A stretch of 64,000 nt of DNA from Streptomyces fructofermentans (GCF_014651055.1 NZ_BMWD01000012.1:1-64000); one strand, 5' to 3'; shown: positions 39,088 to 48,114, counted from the first letter of the stretch. Notes: generated by a model from the letters alone, not told the origin. A program made the numbers and translations.

Positions 39088-40278
39088 GTGGACCTGCTCG
39101 ACATCCTGCTGCTGCTGGTCATCCTCGGCTACGCGGCGTCCGGCTACCGGCGCGGCCTGGTGGCCGGCTGCGTCTCCCTCGCCGGCTTCGTGGGCGGGGC
39201 CGTCGTAGGAGTGTGGGCGCTGCCCCTGGTGATGGACCTGGTGGCGGCGGGGTCGCCCGCCGCCACGGTCACTGCGGTCCTGACGGTGCTGCTGCCCGCC
39301 GCGCTGGGGCACGAACTGGCGGGGCGGCTGGCCCTGCGGCTGCGGCAGGGGCTGGACCGCGGATCGGGCTCGCTGCGGATGGTCGACGGGGCGGGCGGGG
39401 CCGCGGCGAACACGGTCTCGGTGCTGCTGGTGGCCTGGGTCGCGGCGAGTGTCCTCGGCGCGTCGGCCTCGCCCGTGGTCACCTCGTCGATCCGCAACTC
39501 GGCGCTGCTCGGCGCGGTGCAGGACGTCATGCCGGCGACCACGCCCGCGTGGTTCTCCCGGGCCACGTCGGCGCTCACGGAGGCGGGTTTCCCGCAGGTC
39601 TTCAACCCGTTCGAGAACGAGCCGGCGGCCTCGGTCGCCAAGCCGTCCGGGGACAGCGTCACCTCTGCCGCGACCCGGGCCGCGCAGCGCTCGACCGTGA
39701 AGGTGGAGGGCGCCGTGGGCACCCAGGGACGCGAGGGCAGCGGCTTCGTGTACGCCTCCGAGCACGTGATGACCAACGCCCATGTCGTGGCGGGCATCGA
39801 CGACCCGACCGTGCGGGTGGGCGGCACGGGCCGGGCGTACGAGGCGAAGGTCGTCCTGTTCGACCCGGAGAAGGACGTGGCCGTGCTGGACGTGCCCGGT
39901 CTGAAGGCCCCGGTGCTGAAGTTCGACGACAGCGCGACCCGCGGCGACGCGGCCGTGGTCGCGGGCTACCCGCAGGACGGCGGCCTGGACCTCCAGGCGG
40001 CCACCGTCGCCAGCACGATCAAGGCCAGGGGGCAGAACATCTACGGCACCGGCCCGGTCACCCGCGAGATCCACTCGGTCCGCTCCACGGTCCGGCCCGG
40101 CAACTCGGGCGGCCCCCTGCTGACCACCGACGGCAAGGTGTACGGAGTGGTCTTCGCCCGCTCCACCAGCGACGACGAGACGGGTTACGTCCTGACCGTC
40201 GACGAGGTCGCCGGGGACGCCCGGCGCGCGGCGCGGGCCTCGACCCCGGTGGACACGGGCGACCTCATCAACTCCTGA
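39088..40278 (+). CDS. Membrane serine protease, MarP family (CvpA-like N-terminus)
   Basis: 396 aa. Four membrane helices in a CvpA-like domain (LLDILLLLVILGYAASGYRRGLVAG first). An extracytoplasmic trypsin-like protease domain follows, with triad His232 (TNAHVVAG), Asp263 (DVAVLDV) and Ser340 (PGNSGGPL). The mycobacterial homolog MarP protects against acid stress by activating a cell-wall hydrolase. The PGRP amidase encoded divergently next door is a possible substrate (inference). GTG at 39088 has AAGGGAG upstream. Confidence 0.9.
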   Translation: MDLLDILLLLVILGYAASGYRRGLVAGCVSLAGFVGGAVVGVWALPLVMDLVAAGSPAATVTAVLTVLLPAALGHELAGRLALRLRQGLDRGSGSLRMVDGAGGAAANTVSVLLVAWVAASVLGASASPVVTSSIRNSALLGAVQDVMPATTPAWFSRATSALTEAGFPQVFNPFENEPAASVAKPSGDSVTSAATRAAQRSTVKVEGAVGTQGREGSGFVYASEHVMTNAHVVAGIDDPTVRVGGTGRAYEAKVVLFDPEKDVAVLDVPGLKAPVLKFDDSATRGDAAVVAGYPQDGGLDLQAATVASTIKARGQNIYGTGPVTREIHSVRSTVRPGNSGGPLLTTDGKVYGVVFARSTSDDETGYVLTVDEVAGDARRAARASTPVDTGDLINS

Positions 40279-40309
40279 GGCCGGGCCGGGCGCGACCGCG
40301 CCATCCGTC

Positions 40310-40798
40310 TCAGAGACCGCGGCCCATCAGGACGTCGTCCACGTACCGCCCGTCGAGGTGGAATTCGCCGGGCTGTATCCCCTCGACCGCGAAGCCCTCC
40401 GACGCGTAGAGCGCGCGGGCCGGTTCGTTGTGGCCGAGGACGCGCAGCGTGATCCGGCGTGCGCCCTGGCGGCGGGCCTCCTCGACGGCGGCGCGGACCA
40501 GTGCCCGGCCCACGCCGTGCCGGCGCGCCCCGGCGGCGACGGCGAGCCCCTGTATCTGCCGTACGTGGGCGTTGGAGGCGAGCGGGGTGGGGAAGCCGAT
40601 CCGTATGTAGCCGACGAGGCGCCCCCCGCTCTCCGCGACCAGGTGGTCGCGCGGGCCGAAACGCTCGTTGAAGAAGGGCTCGTACGGCGGCTCGTCGCGG
40701 GGACGGACTGCGTGCAGGGGGGACCACGCGGCACGGTCGAGGAGGCCCAGCGCCTCTTCGTCGCCGGACCGGGCGGTGCGTATGAGCGGCTCGGGCAT
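40310..40798 (-). CDS. GNAT-family N-acetyltransferase
   Basis: 162 aa. Single GNAT domain: IRTARSGDEEALGLLDRAAW, the beta-strand GGRLVGYIRIG, acetyl-CoA loop VAAGARRHGVGRALVRAAVEEARRQGARRITLRVLGHNEPARALYASEGFAVEG. It acetylates an unknown small molecule or protein N-terminus. ATG at 40798 sits 7 nt after -10 TAGGGT (leaderless); a GTG 9 nt upstream is in frame. Confidence 0.87.
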   Translation of the reverse strand: MPEPLIRTARSGDEEALGLLDRAAWSPLHAVRPRDEPPYEPFFNERFGPRDHLVAESGGRLVGYIRIGFPTPLASNAHVRQIQGLAVAAGARRHGVGRALVRAAVEEARRQGARRITLRVLGHNEPARALYASEGFAVEGIQPGEFHLDGRYVDDVLMGRGL

Positions 40799-40957
40799 GG
40801 AGGCCACCCTACGGCCGGGGCGCCCGGGGCCGACGGGGCCCCGGTGCCGCCCACCCCGTGCGGAAGCCCCGCCCGTGCCTCGGACGCCTGTGCCGCGTAC
40901 GGGTGGCGCGCCGCGTGCGGGCTCCGTGTCGCGGGAGCGGTGGCGCAGGATGGGGGC

Positions 40958-41857
40958 ATGGATGCTTCGCGAATCGCCGTGGCCGGCGCGTCCGGCCTGA
41001 TCGGCTCGGCGCTGGTGCGCTCACTGACCTCGGACGGGCACGAGGTGGTGCGACTGGTGCGGCGCGCGCCCCGGGCGAAGGACGAGGTCGAGTGGGACCC
41101 GGCACGGCAGCACGTCGACGCGGCGGGCCTGGTCGGCTGCGACGCGGTGGTGAACCTCGCGGGGGCCGGGATCGGCGACCGCAGGTGGACGGACGCCCAC
41201 AAGCGCGCGATCCGGGACAGCCGGGTGCTGGGCACGGCCGCGCTCGCGGAGGCCGCCGCCTCGCTGGACCGGCCGCCGCGGGTCTTCCTGAACGGGAGCG
41301 CGATCGGCTTCTACGGGGACACCGGCGCGCGGGCGGTGGACGAGGACGCCCCTCCGGGGGACGGCTTCCTGCCCTCGGTGTGCGTGGAGTGGGAGGAGGC
41401 CACGGCGGCGGCCGAGGAGGCGGGCATCCGCACGGTGCTCGCGCGCACCGGCCTGGTCGTGGCCGCGCGGGGCGGTGCCTGGGGGCGGCTCTTCCCGCTC
41501 TTCCGGGCAGGGCTCGGCGGGCAGTTGGGGGACGGCAGGCAGTTCTGGAGCCACATCGCGCTGCACGACCACGTGGCGGCGCTGCGGCACCTGCTCGACT
41601 CCGAGTCGCTGTCGGGGCCCTTCAACCTGACGGCTCCGGAACCGCGCACCAACCGGGAGGTCACCGCCGCGATGGGGCGCGTGCTGCACCGGCCCACCGT
41701 GTTCGCGGTGCCCGCGCCGGTCCTGAAGGCGGCGCTCGGCGAGCTGGCCCAGGAGGTGCTGGGCAGTCAACGGGTGGTGCCCACAAGGCTGTTGGACTCG
41801 GGCTTCACGTTCGCCTTCCCGGGCATCGACGAGGCGATCCGGGCAGCACTCGCGTAG
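40958..41857 (+). CDS. TIGR01777-family NAD(P)-binding epimerase-like protein
   Basis: 299 aa extended-SDR of the SDR39U1/YfcH type. NAD(P) motif AVAGASGLIGSALVRSL, then VNLAGAGIGDRRWTDAHKRAIRDSRVLGT, NGSAIGFYGDTG, FLPSVCVEWEEAT and the C-terminal FNLTAPEPRTNREVTAAMGRVLHRP. The biochemical function is not settled. ATG at 40958 lies 6 nt after -10-like CAGGAT (leaderless). It is divergent from the GNAT gene. Confidence 0.88.
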   Translation: MDASRIAVAGASGLIGSALVRSLTSDGHEVVRLVRRAPRAKDEVEWDPARQHVDAAGLVGCDAVVNLAGAGIGDRRWTDAHKRAIRDSRVLGTAALAEAAASLDRPPRVFLNGSAIGFYGDTGARAVDEDAPPGDGFLPSVCVEWEEATAAAEEAGIRTVLARTGLVVAARGGAWGRLFPLFRAGLGGQLGDGRQFWSHIALHDHVAALRHLLDSESLSGPFNLTAPEPRTNREVTAAMGRVLHRPTVFAVPAPVLKAALGELAQEVLGSQRVVPTRLLDSGFTFAFPGIDEAIRAALA

Positions 41858-41860
41858 GCG

Positions 41861-41937
41861 CCGCTCCCCCTCCCGCTCCCCTCCCGCTCTCCGGACTCCC
41901 ACCCCCTCCCGCTCTCCCCCGCTCCCCGGTCGGCCCG
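41861..41937. repeat. Polypyrimidine tract with CTCCCGCTC motifs
   Basis: About 77 bp that are roughly 85% C/T on the + strand, with repeated CTCCCGCTC-like units, right after the TIGR01777 gene. The whole gap 41858-42231 otherwise holds no supported gene. Confidence 0.65.
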
Positions 41938-42231
41938 CGCGGGCGCCGCCCCGCCTCCCCGGGGGTGGCGCCCCGAGCCGTGCCCGGCGGCGCCGCAGGC
42001 GGGCGGCGCGCGGACCGGTGCACGGACCGGCCTTGCGGGCAGGGGCAGTTGACACGGGCACAGTCCCCGACCGGCGGCGGGAGCGCATGCGACCGGCGTG
42101 CGACCGTGCCCTGCCCATGCGCGACTTCCGCGGACCCTCCCCGGGCCTACCCTCATCCCGAACTCGGGTATTCCGGAAGCCCGTTGGGGGCATGACGCCC
42201 CCAGCAGCCGCGCGACCTCGAGGAGGGGCAC

Positions 42232-43602
42232 GTGCTTGAGCCCGCGTATCAGGCGGACGTCGTCATCGTGGGGGCCGGGGTCTCGGGACTCTCGGCTGCC
42301 CAACGGCTGAACAGCGCAGGAGTGTCGACCGTGGTCCTGGAGGCCGCCCCGTGCGTGGGGGGCCGTGCGACGACCGAGAAGGTCGACGGCTTCCGCCTCG
42401 ACCACGTCGGCCGGTTCCTCTCCACGTCGTATCCCGAACTGCGGATGACCCCGGGCCTGGACGGCCTGGTGCTGCGCACCTTCGCCCCGGGTGTCCTCGT
42501 CCACGCCGACGGCCGGATGCACCGTGCGGGCGAGCCCGCGAGCGCGGGGGGCGCAAGGGGCGCACTCGACGCGGCGCGCGCCCTCGTGAGCCCCCCTCGG
42601 CGCGCCCGGCAGGCACCGCAGGCGGCGGCGCCCGCCGTGTCCCGGGCGTTCCCGCCGCTGGGCGGCGCACTCGACCAGGCGCGCCTCGCCGCGGCCCTCG
42701 GACGGACGGCGGCCGTTCCCGTGGAGCGGCTGCTCGCGCGGCCCGAGCGGCCGGCGGGGCAGGCGCTGGCGGCACGCGGGATGCCTGCACGCACGGTCGA
42801 GGGCTTCCTCCGCCCCCTGCTGGCGGCGCTGCTCTGCGACCCGGACCTGACGACGTCCAGCCGGGTCGCGGACCTCGCCCTGCGCGCCTTCGCCTCCGGC
42901 CGCCTGTGCGTCCCGGAGGGCGGCGCCGACGCCCTGCCCGAACTGCTCGCCGGGGCGCTGCCGGCCGGCGCGGTCCGTACCGGGGTGCGCGTGACGTCCG
43001 TGTCCACGACGTCCGTGACGACGGCCGAGCACGGGGAGTTCCGGTGCCGTTCCGTCCTGGTGGCGACCGGTGCGAGTGCCGCGGCCGAACTCCTGCCCGG
43101 GCTCCGGGTGCCGCGCTTCCACCCCGTGACGGTCTTCCACCACACCTCCGACGAGGCCCCCCTGCGGGAGGCCGCGCTGCTGCTGGACGCGGACCGCCGC
43201 GGTCCGGTGGCCCACACCGCGGTCGTCAGCCGGGTCGACCCGACCCGCGCTCCCGCGGGCCGGGCGCTGATCTCGTCCACGGTCCTCGGGCCGCCGCCCG
43301 CCGACGCGGACCGGACCGTCCGCGCCCATCTGGCGGCGCTCTACGGCACCTCCACGCACCGCTGGGAGCTGCTGGCGGCGCACCACACGCCGCAGGCCGT
43401 CCCGGCGATGCCTCCGCCGCACGACGTGCGCCGCCCGGTACGGCTGCTGGCCGGCCTGTACGTCTGCGGCGACCACCGGGACACCGGCACGGTCCAGGGC
43501 GCCCTGCACTCGGGACACCGGGCGGCGGCGGCCCTGCTGCGCGACCTGGGGGCCGGGTCGGTGTCCGCGGCCACTCCGTTACGGGCCCCGACGGCCGCGT
43601 AG
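42232..43602 (+). CDS. FAD-dependent oxidoreductase (phytoene-desaturase/amine-oxidase-like)
   Basis: 456 aa. N-terminal FAD-binding VVIVGAGVSGLSAAQRLNSAGVSTVVLEAAPCVGGRATTE. C-terminal FAD motif GLYVCGDHRDTGTVQGALHSGHRAAAALL. The substrate domain between them is Ala/Arg-rich. Family members oxidise carotenoids, porphyrins or amines; the substrate here is unknown. GTG at 42232 has AGGAGG 6-7 nt upstream. It is a single-gene unit ended by the hairpin at 43626. Confidence 0.87.
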   Translation: MLEPAYQADVVIVGAGVSGLSAAQRLNSAGVSTVVLEAAPCVGGRATTEKVDGFRLDHVGRFLSTSYPELRMTPGLDGLVLRTFAPGVLVHADGRMHRAGEPASAGGARGALDAARALVSPPRRARQAPQAAAPAVSRAFPPLGGALDQARLAAALGRTAAVPVERLLARPERPAGQALAARGMPARTVEGFLRPLLAALLCDPDLTTSSRVADLALRAFASGRLCVPEGGADALPELLAGALPAGAVRTGVRVTSVSTTSVTTAEHGEFRCRSVLVATGASAAAELLPGLRVPRFHPVTVFHHTSDEAPLREAALLLDADRRGPVAHTAVVSRVDPTRAPAGRALISSTVLGPPPADADRTVRAHLAALYGTSTHRWELLAAHHTPQAVPAMPPPHDVRRPVRLLAGLYVCGDHRDTGTVQGALHSGHRAAAALLRDLGAGSVSAATPLRAPTAA

Positions 43603-43625
43603 CCGCCCCGGCCGCCCCGTGGACC

Positions 43626-43665
43626 AGGGGTGGAGGTCCCGTCGCGGGGCAGGACCTCCGCCCCT
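43626..43665 (+). terminator. Terminator after the FAD oxidoreductase gene
   Basis: AGGGG-T-GGAGGTCC and GGACCTCC-G-CCCCT arms around a 12-nt loop. The rest of the gap (43603-43926) holds CCACCGG-type short repeats near 43848-43898 and no gene. Confidence 0.65.
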
Positions 43666-43926
43666 TCCCGAAAGCCGGCCGCACCACCCGGCCGGACGCA
43701 CGGCGCCGCGCCGCCCGCGGCAGGGGCAGCCACGGCACCCTCGGTGCGAGGGCGGGCCCCGGTGTGCCGGACCCGCACCCGCGCGTCCGGCACGGGCACC
43801 GACCGCGAGCGCGGGCCGCGGTCACCCGCCGTCCGCCGCCGCTTCGCCGGCCGACCACCGGCCACCGGCCACCGAGCACCGACCACCGGCCACCGGGGTC
43901 GCGGTGCCCGCCCTCCCCGGCCGCCC

Positions 43927-45366
43927 TCAGCCGAGCGCCGCCACCTTGTCCCGGTACCCGCGCACCGGCGCCGCGTCCCGGTAGGGCTCAAGCCGCCGCT
44001 CGAAGTCGCGTACGTACTCCACGGCCCGGACCGAGCGCATCTCCGCCGCCTGGGTCGCCGCTTCGGCGCCGAGCTGGCAGGCCTGGTCCAGTTCGCCGAG
44101 ACCGAGCCGCGCGGAGGCCAGCACGACGCGGCAGAACAGCCGGCTGCGGGCGTACCCGGGGGCGCGGAGCTGGAGGGAGCGCTCGGCGTGCTGCGCGGCG
44201 GCGCGGAACTGCTGGAGGTCGCGGTGGCAGTGCCCGAACTCGTCGGCGAGCTGCGCGTCGTCGAAGAACCTCGCCCAGTACGGCACCTCGTCGCCCGGCC
44301 GTGCCGTCTCCAGGGCGCGTTCGGCCCGCACCAGGGAGGCCGTGGCGGCCCGTACCTCGCCCAGCACGCCGTGGCCCCGCGCCTCGACCGCGTACAGCAG
44401 CGCCTGGACGACCGGCGGCGCGGAGGAGCCCACGCCCTGCTGGGCGACCCGGGCCAGTTGCACCGCCTCCCGGCCGTGCCCCAGGTAGACCGCCTGCCGG
44501 CTCATGGTCACGAGGACGTACGAGCCGTAGGCCCGGTCGCCCGCCGCCTGCGACAGCCGCAGCGCCTGGACGAAGTAGCGCTGGGCCAGCCCGTGCGCGG
44601 CGATGTCGTACGAGGTCCAGCCGGCCAGCCGGGTCAGGTCGGCCGCCGCCGCGAACAGCCGGCGCCCGGCCTGCTCGCCGTACGTGCCGCGGAGCATGGG
44701 CTCCAGCTCGTGCTCCAGGTAGCGCACCAGGGCCTGCCGTGCGTGGCCCCCTCCGTAGGCGTTGTCGAGGGCCCGGAACAGCTCGCCGACCGAGCGCAGC
44801 GCCGCGATGTCGCCCGCGCTGACCCGCTGGCCGGTGCCGCGCTCGGCCTGCGTCCGCTGCCGGGGCACGGCCGGTCTGCCCTGGACGGGCACCCGTACGG
44901 GCCCGGGCTCGGCGCGGGCCACCCGGTCGTCGGCGCGCCCGATGAGCCAGTCCCGGCTGGGCACCACCAGGCCGGCCGGGGTGAACGCGATCTTGCGCAG
45001 CTCGGCGTGGCTGCCCGAGTCCTTGCGCCACAGCCCGCCGACGATGTCGACGGCCTCCTCGGGCGTGGCGGCGAACTCCAGGCCCGCGTAGACGGGCGCG
45101 CAGGCGTCGAGGCCGAGGTCCTGGGCGGTGAGCCGGCGGCCGAGGCGCCGCGTGAAGACCTCGGCGATCAGCGCGGGCGTGGTGCCCCGGGGCTGCTGGC
45201 CGCGCAGCCACCGGGTCACCGATGTCTTGTCGTATCTGAGATCGAGTCCGTGTTCGAGGCCGAGCTGGTCCACTCGACGCGCGAGCCCCGCGTTGGAGAA
45301 CCCCGCTTCTGCGATGAGTGCGGCGAGTTGACGGTTGGGGGTGCGCTGCGCGGGTCGTTCCGTCAT
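43927..45366 (-). CDS. Regulatory protein with N-terminal helix-turn-helix and TPR-like repeats
   Basis: 479 aa. An XRE-like segment at the N-terminus (RQLAALIAEAGFSNAGLARRVDQLGLEHGLDLRYDKTSVTRWLRGQQPRG) is followed by a long alpha-helical TPR-like region (GHGREAVQLARVAQQG, EVRAATASLVRAERALE, FRAAAQHAERSLQL, LGELDQACQLGAEAATQAAEM). This layout matches a Streptomyces regulator family that includes the sporulation/antibiotic regulator NsdA; this is a paralog at most. The start is ATG at 45366; the frame stays open upstream to GTG 45504. It is divergent from lipB. Confidence 0.8.
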   Translation of the reverse strand: MTERPAQRTPNRQLAALIAEAGFSNAGLARRVDQLGLEHGLDLRYDKTSVTRWLRGQQPRGTTPALIAEVFTRRLGRRLTAQDLGLDACAPVYAGLEFAATPEEAVDIVGGLWRKDSGSHAELRKIAFTPAGLVVPSRDWLIGRADDRVARAEPGPVRVPVQGRPAVPRQRTQAERGTGQRVSAGDIAALRSVGELFRALDNAYGGGHARQALVRYLEHELEPMLRGTYGEQAGRRLFAAAADLTRLAGWTSYDIAAHGLAQRYFVQALRLSQAAGDRAYGSYVLVTMSRQAVYLGHGREAVQLARVAQQGVGSSAPPVVQALLYAVEARGHGVLGEVRAATASLVRAERALETARPGDEVPYWARFFDDAQLADEFGHCHRDLQQFRAAAQHAERSLQLRAPGYARSRLFCRVVLASARLGLGELDQACQLGAEAATQAAEMRSVRAVEYVRDFERRLEPYRDAAPVRGYRDKVAALG

Positions 45367-45622
45367 CTGCGGTGCGGACTCCTGCCTTCCGGGCTGGGGG
45401 CCTGTCCGGGCAGGCCGTGGCGAGGTCGGCCGCCGTACGGGAGCAGCCCTTGAAGCCTCGTGAACGGCGCGAATGTAGCGGTCCGTAAGCACCTGATCAC
45501 ACACTTCCGGGGGTATTCATCCGATCGTGTGAGGATTACCTCCAGGGCTGACGGTCACCGGCCGGACGTACAGTGGCGTGGGGCCGTTACGAGCCTTACG
45601 AGCTTCTAGGGAGGCGCTTGCC

Positions 45623-46420
45623 GTGAGTGATCTGCGGTTCGTCCGCATGGGTTTCGGTGCGGACGCCGTCGAGTACCAGGCGGCCTGGGACGAGCAGCGC
45701 CGCGTGCACGCGGCCCGCTTCCAGGACGAGGTGCCCGACACCTGTCTGCTCCTGGAGCATCCGCCGGTCTACACGGCGGGCCGGCGCACGGCCGACAACG
45801 AACGGCCCCTGGACGGCACCCCGGTCGTCGACGTGGACCGGGGCGGCAAGATCACCTGGCACGGTCCGGGTCAGCTCGTCGGCTACCCGATCCAGAAGCT
45901 CCCGCGCCCCGTGGACGTCGTCGCCCACCTCCGCCGCCTGGAGGAGGCAATGATCCGGGTCTGCGCCGAGTTCGGGGTGGCGACCAGCCGGGTGGAGGGC
46001 CGGGCCGGGGTCTGGGTCCTCGGCGACCCGGTGGAGCGGCGGACCGCCCTCGGCGGGCTGTCCCTGGACTTCGACCCGCGCCTCACGGACGACGAGTTCG
46101 ACCCGCGGCTCGACGGACCCGAGTACGCGCCCTCCAACGCCGGCCAGCGCCGCGAGGACCGCAAGATCTGCGCGATGGGCGTCCGGGTCGCCAAGGGCGT
46201 CACGATGCACGGCTTCGCGCTCAACGTGAATCCCGACACATCCAGCTTCGACAAGATCATCCCCTGCGGCATCCGCGACGCCGGCGTCACCTCGCTCGCC
46301 CACGAGCTGGGCCGCGACCTCACGATCGCGGAGGTGCTGCCCGTGGCCGAACGGCATCTGCGTGACGTCCTGCAGGACGCCGACCTGAAGCCGCGGGAGG
46401 TGGCGGGGACCCCGGCGTAG
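45623..46420 (+). CDS. lipB: Lipoyl(octanoyl) transferase
   Basis: 265 aa. It moves octanoate from acyl carrier protein to lipoyl domains (for example the E2 encoded at 29.3 kb). Key residues are Lys181 in DRKICAMGVRV and Cys215 in IIPCGIRDAGVTS, spaced 34 residues apart as in the mycobacterial enzyme. Other motifs are LLLEHPPVYTAGRRT and KITWHGPGQLVGYP. GTG at 45623 has GGGAGG upstream. It precedes lipA on the same strand with a 224-bp gap. Confidence 0.95.
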   Translation: MSDLRFVRMGFGADAVEYQAAWDEQRRVHAARFQDEVPDTCLLLEHPPVYTAGRRTADNERPLDGTPVVDVDRGGKITWHGPGQLVGYPIQKLPRPVDVVAHLRRLEEAMIRVCAEFGVATSRVEGRAGVWVLGDPVERRTALGGLSLDFDPRLTDDEFDPRLDGPEYAPSNAGQRREDRKICAMGVRVAKGVTMHGFALNVNPDTSSFDKIIPCGIRDAGVTSLAHELGRDLTIAEVLPVAERHLRDVLQDADLKPREVAGTPA

Positions 46421-46597
46421 CCGCCGCGGGGCACGTCCCCGTCCGGGCCGCGCCACCCGCCCCGTACCGCTCGGGCCGTCGGCCCGACCGTCCCACCGAA
46501 GCAGACCGCCCCGCGCCGGAGATCCCGGAGCCCGGCACCCCCGGGAATGGACCCCTCGTCCCGAAGGTTGCCCACCGCGGGGGCCGAGAACCGCACG

Positions 46598-46617
46598 GGC
46601 GTACCCTGGTGTACGCC
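46598..46617 (+). promoter_or_regulatory. GGCGTAC-CCTGGT-GTACGCC inverted repeat at the lipA promoter
   Basis: A perfect 7-bp arm hairpin or operator 28 bp before the lipA start. It overlaps a -10-like TACCCT. It could be an operator or a leader hairpin. Confidence 0.45.
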
Positions 46618-46644
46618 GAAGAATCGAAGCTACAGGGAGCCGAT

Positions 46645-47610
46645 GTGTCCGCAGTCGCACCCGACGGACGCAAGATGCTGCGCCTGGAGGTCCGGAACGC
46701 CCAGACCCCCATCGAGCGCAAGCCCGAGTGGATCAAGACCCGGGCGAAAATGGGCCCCGAGTACACGAAGATGCAGAACCTCGTGAAGAGCGAGGGCCTG
46801 CACACCGTCTGCCAGGAAGCCGGCTGTCCCAACATCTACGAGTGCTGGGAGGACCGCGAGGCCACGTTCCTCATCGGTGGCGACCAGTGCACGAGGCGTT
46901 GCGACTTCTGCCAGATCGACACGGGCAAGCCCGAGGCCCTCGACCGGGACGAGCCGCGCCGCGTGGGCGAGTCCGTGGTCACGATGGACCTCAACTACGC
47001 CACCATCACCGGCGTCGCGCGCGACGACCTGGCGGACGGCGGTGCCTGGCTCTACGCGGAGACGGTCCGCCAGATCCACGCGCAGACGGCGCAGCGCGAG
47101 GCGGGCCGCACCAAGGTCGAGCTCCTCGCCCCGGACTTCAACGCCGAGCCGGCCCAGCTCGCCGAGGTCTTCTCCTCGCGCCCGGAGGTCTTCGCGCACA
47201 ACGTCGAGACCGTCCCCCGGATCTTCAAGCGGATCCGCCCCGGCTTCCGCTACGAGCGCTCGCTGAAGGTCATCACCGAGGCCCGGGACTACGGTCTGGT
47301 CACGAAGTCGAACCTCATCCTCGGCATGGGCGAGACCCGCGAGGAGGTCAGTGAGGCGCTGCGCCAGCTGCACGACGCGGGCTGCGAACTGGTCACGATC
47401 ACGCAGTACCTGCGCCCCTCCGTGCGCCACCACCCGGTGGAGCGCTGGGTGAAGCCGCACGAGTTCGTCGAGCTGAAGGACGAGGCCGACCAGATCGGCT
47501 TCTCCGGTGTCATGTCCGGTCCGCTGGTCCGCTCCTCGTACCGCGCCGGCCGCCTCTACCAGATGGCCGTCGAGAAGCGCGGCGCGTACGTCGCCTCGCA
47601 GGCCGTCTGA
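46645..47610 (+). CDS. lipA: Lipoyl synthase (radical SAM)
   Basis: 321 aa. It inserts two sulfurs into octanoyl groups, using two [4Fe-4S] clusters. Auxiliary cluster cysteines C56, C61 and C67 (TVCQEAGCPNIYEC). Radical SAM cysteines C82, C86 and C89 (CTRRCDFC). Terminal SGPLVRSSYRAG carries the conserved Ser ligand. GTG at 46645 has GGGAG 6-8 nt upstream. It completes lipoylation for the lpd-sucB-aceE complexes. Confidence 0.96.
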   Translation: MSAVAPDGRKMLRLEVRNAQTPIERKPEWIKTRAKMGPEYTKMQNLVKSEGLHTVCQEAGCPNIYECWEDREATFLIGGDQCTRRCDFCQIDTGKPEALDRDEPRRVGESVVTMDLNYATITGVARDDLADGGAWLYAETVRQIHAQTAQREAGRTKVELLAPDFNAEPAQLAEVFSSRPEVFAHNVETVPRIFKRIRPGFRYERSLKVITEARDYGLVTKSNLILGMGETREEVSEALRQLHDAGCELVTITQYLRPSVRHHPVERWVKPHEFVELKDEADQIGFSGVMSGPLVRSSYRAGRLYQMAVEKRGAYVASQAV

Positions 47611-47727
47611 ACCCATCGGCGGCAGGGCCACCCGTGCACGGGACCCGGTCCGCCGGTGGCACGCGGTGCCACGGCAATCGTGTGAATCCGCGCACAAGCG
47701 ACTACCCGCAGGTACTGGCCGATAACA

Positions 47728-47773
47728 CGCGGCCCCGGCAGTCCCCCCAGTTCGGGGCGGCGCCGGGGCCGCG
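47728..47773 (+). terminator. lipA terminator
   Basis: CGCGGCCCCGGC and GCCGGGGCCGCG arms of 12 bp, with an inner CCCC/GGGG pair, about 120 bp after the lipA stop. Confidence 0.7.
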
Positions 47774-47812
47774 TTCCGGTTCTCCGCCCCCGCACCGAGG
47801 TTTCATTCGCGT

Positions 47813-47841
47813 TTGACCGGTCGGTCACGCCCTGGTAACAC
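47813..47841 (+). promoter_or_regulatory. Consensus promoter with an embedded TetR-type operator
   Basis: -35 TTGACC (47813-47818), 17-bp spacer, -10 TAACAC (47836-47841). TGACCG-GT-CGGTCA (47814-47827) is a perfect 14-bp palindrome covering the -35 and spacer, a typical TetR-family operator shape. It drives the 66-aa gene at 47914. No TetR gene lies nearby. Confidence 0.65.
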
Positions 47842-47913
47842 CATTCAGTGACCCTGGTCCTACGCCACGTCGCACCCCGTCCAGCGCCAACGTCCCGAGG
47901 GGGAACCTCCACC

Positions 47914-48114
47914 ATGCAGGCCGCGCCCGTACGCGCCACCGCGATTCCGTCGTTCACCGATGCACTCCGTGCCGTCGAGTCGCTGCTCATGAGCAGCGGC
48001 CAGCGCACCGCCCGCCGCAACGCCTGGACGTCCGTCCTGGAGGACCGCCGCCGCGCCAAGGACAGGGTCGAGGCGCAGCAGGTCCTGGAGCAGTCCCTCG
48101 TCGCCCGGCGCTGA
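47914..48114 (+). CDS. Small conserved protein of unknown function
   Basis: 66 aa, basic and helical: MQAAPVRATAIPSFTDALRA, then VESLLMSSGQRTARRNAWTSVLEDRRRAKDRVEAQQVLEQSLVARR. No cysteines, no signal peptide. A strong consensus promoter precedes it and GAGGGGG lies about 10 nt before the ATG. Basic helical proteins of this size in Streptomyces are often nucleic-acid- or complex-associated, but no function is assigned. It lies between lipA and the DUF4191 gene. Confidence 0.72.
   Translation: MQAAPVRATAIPSFTDALRAVESLLMSSGQRTARRNAWTSVLEDRRRAKDRVEAQQVLEQSLVARR

Noticed and set aside
42018..42239. 73-codon frame upstream of the FAD oxidoreductase
   Set aside because: No ribosome site, low-complexity Arg/Pro composition and overlap with the next gene's ribosome site.
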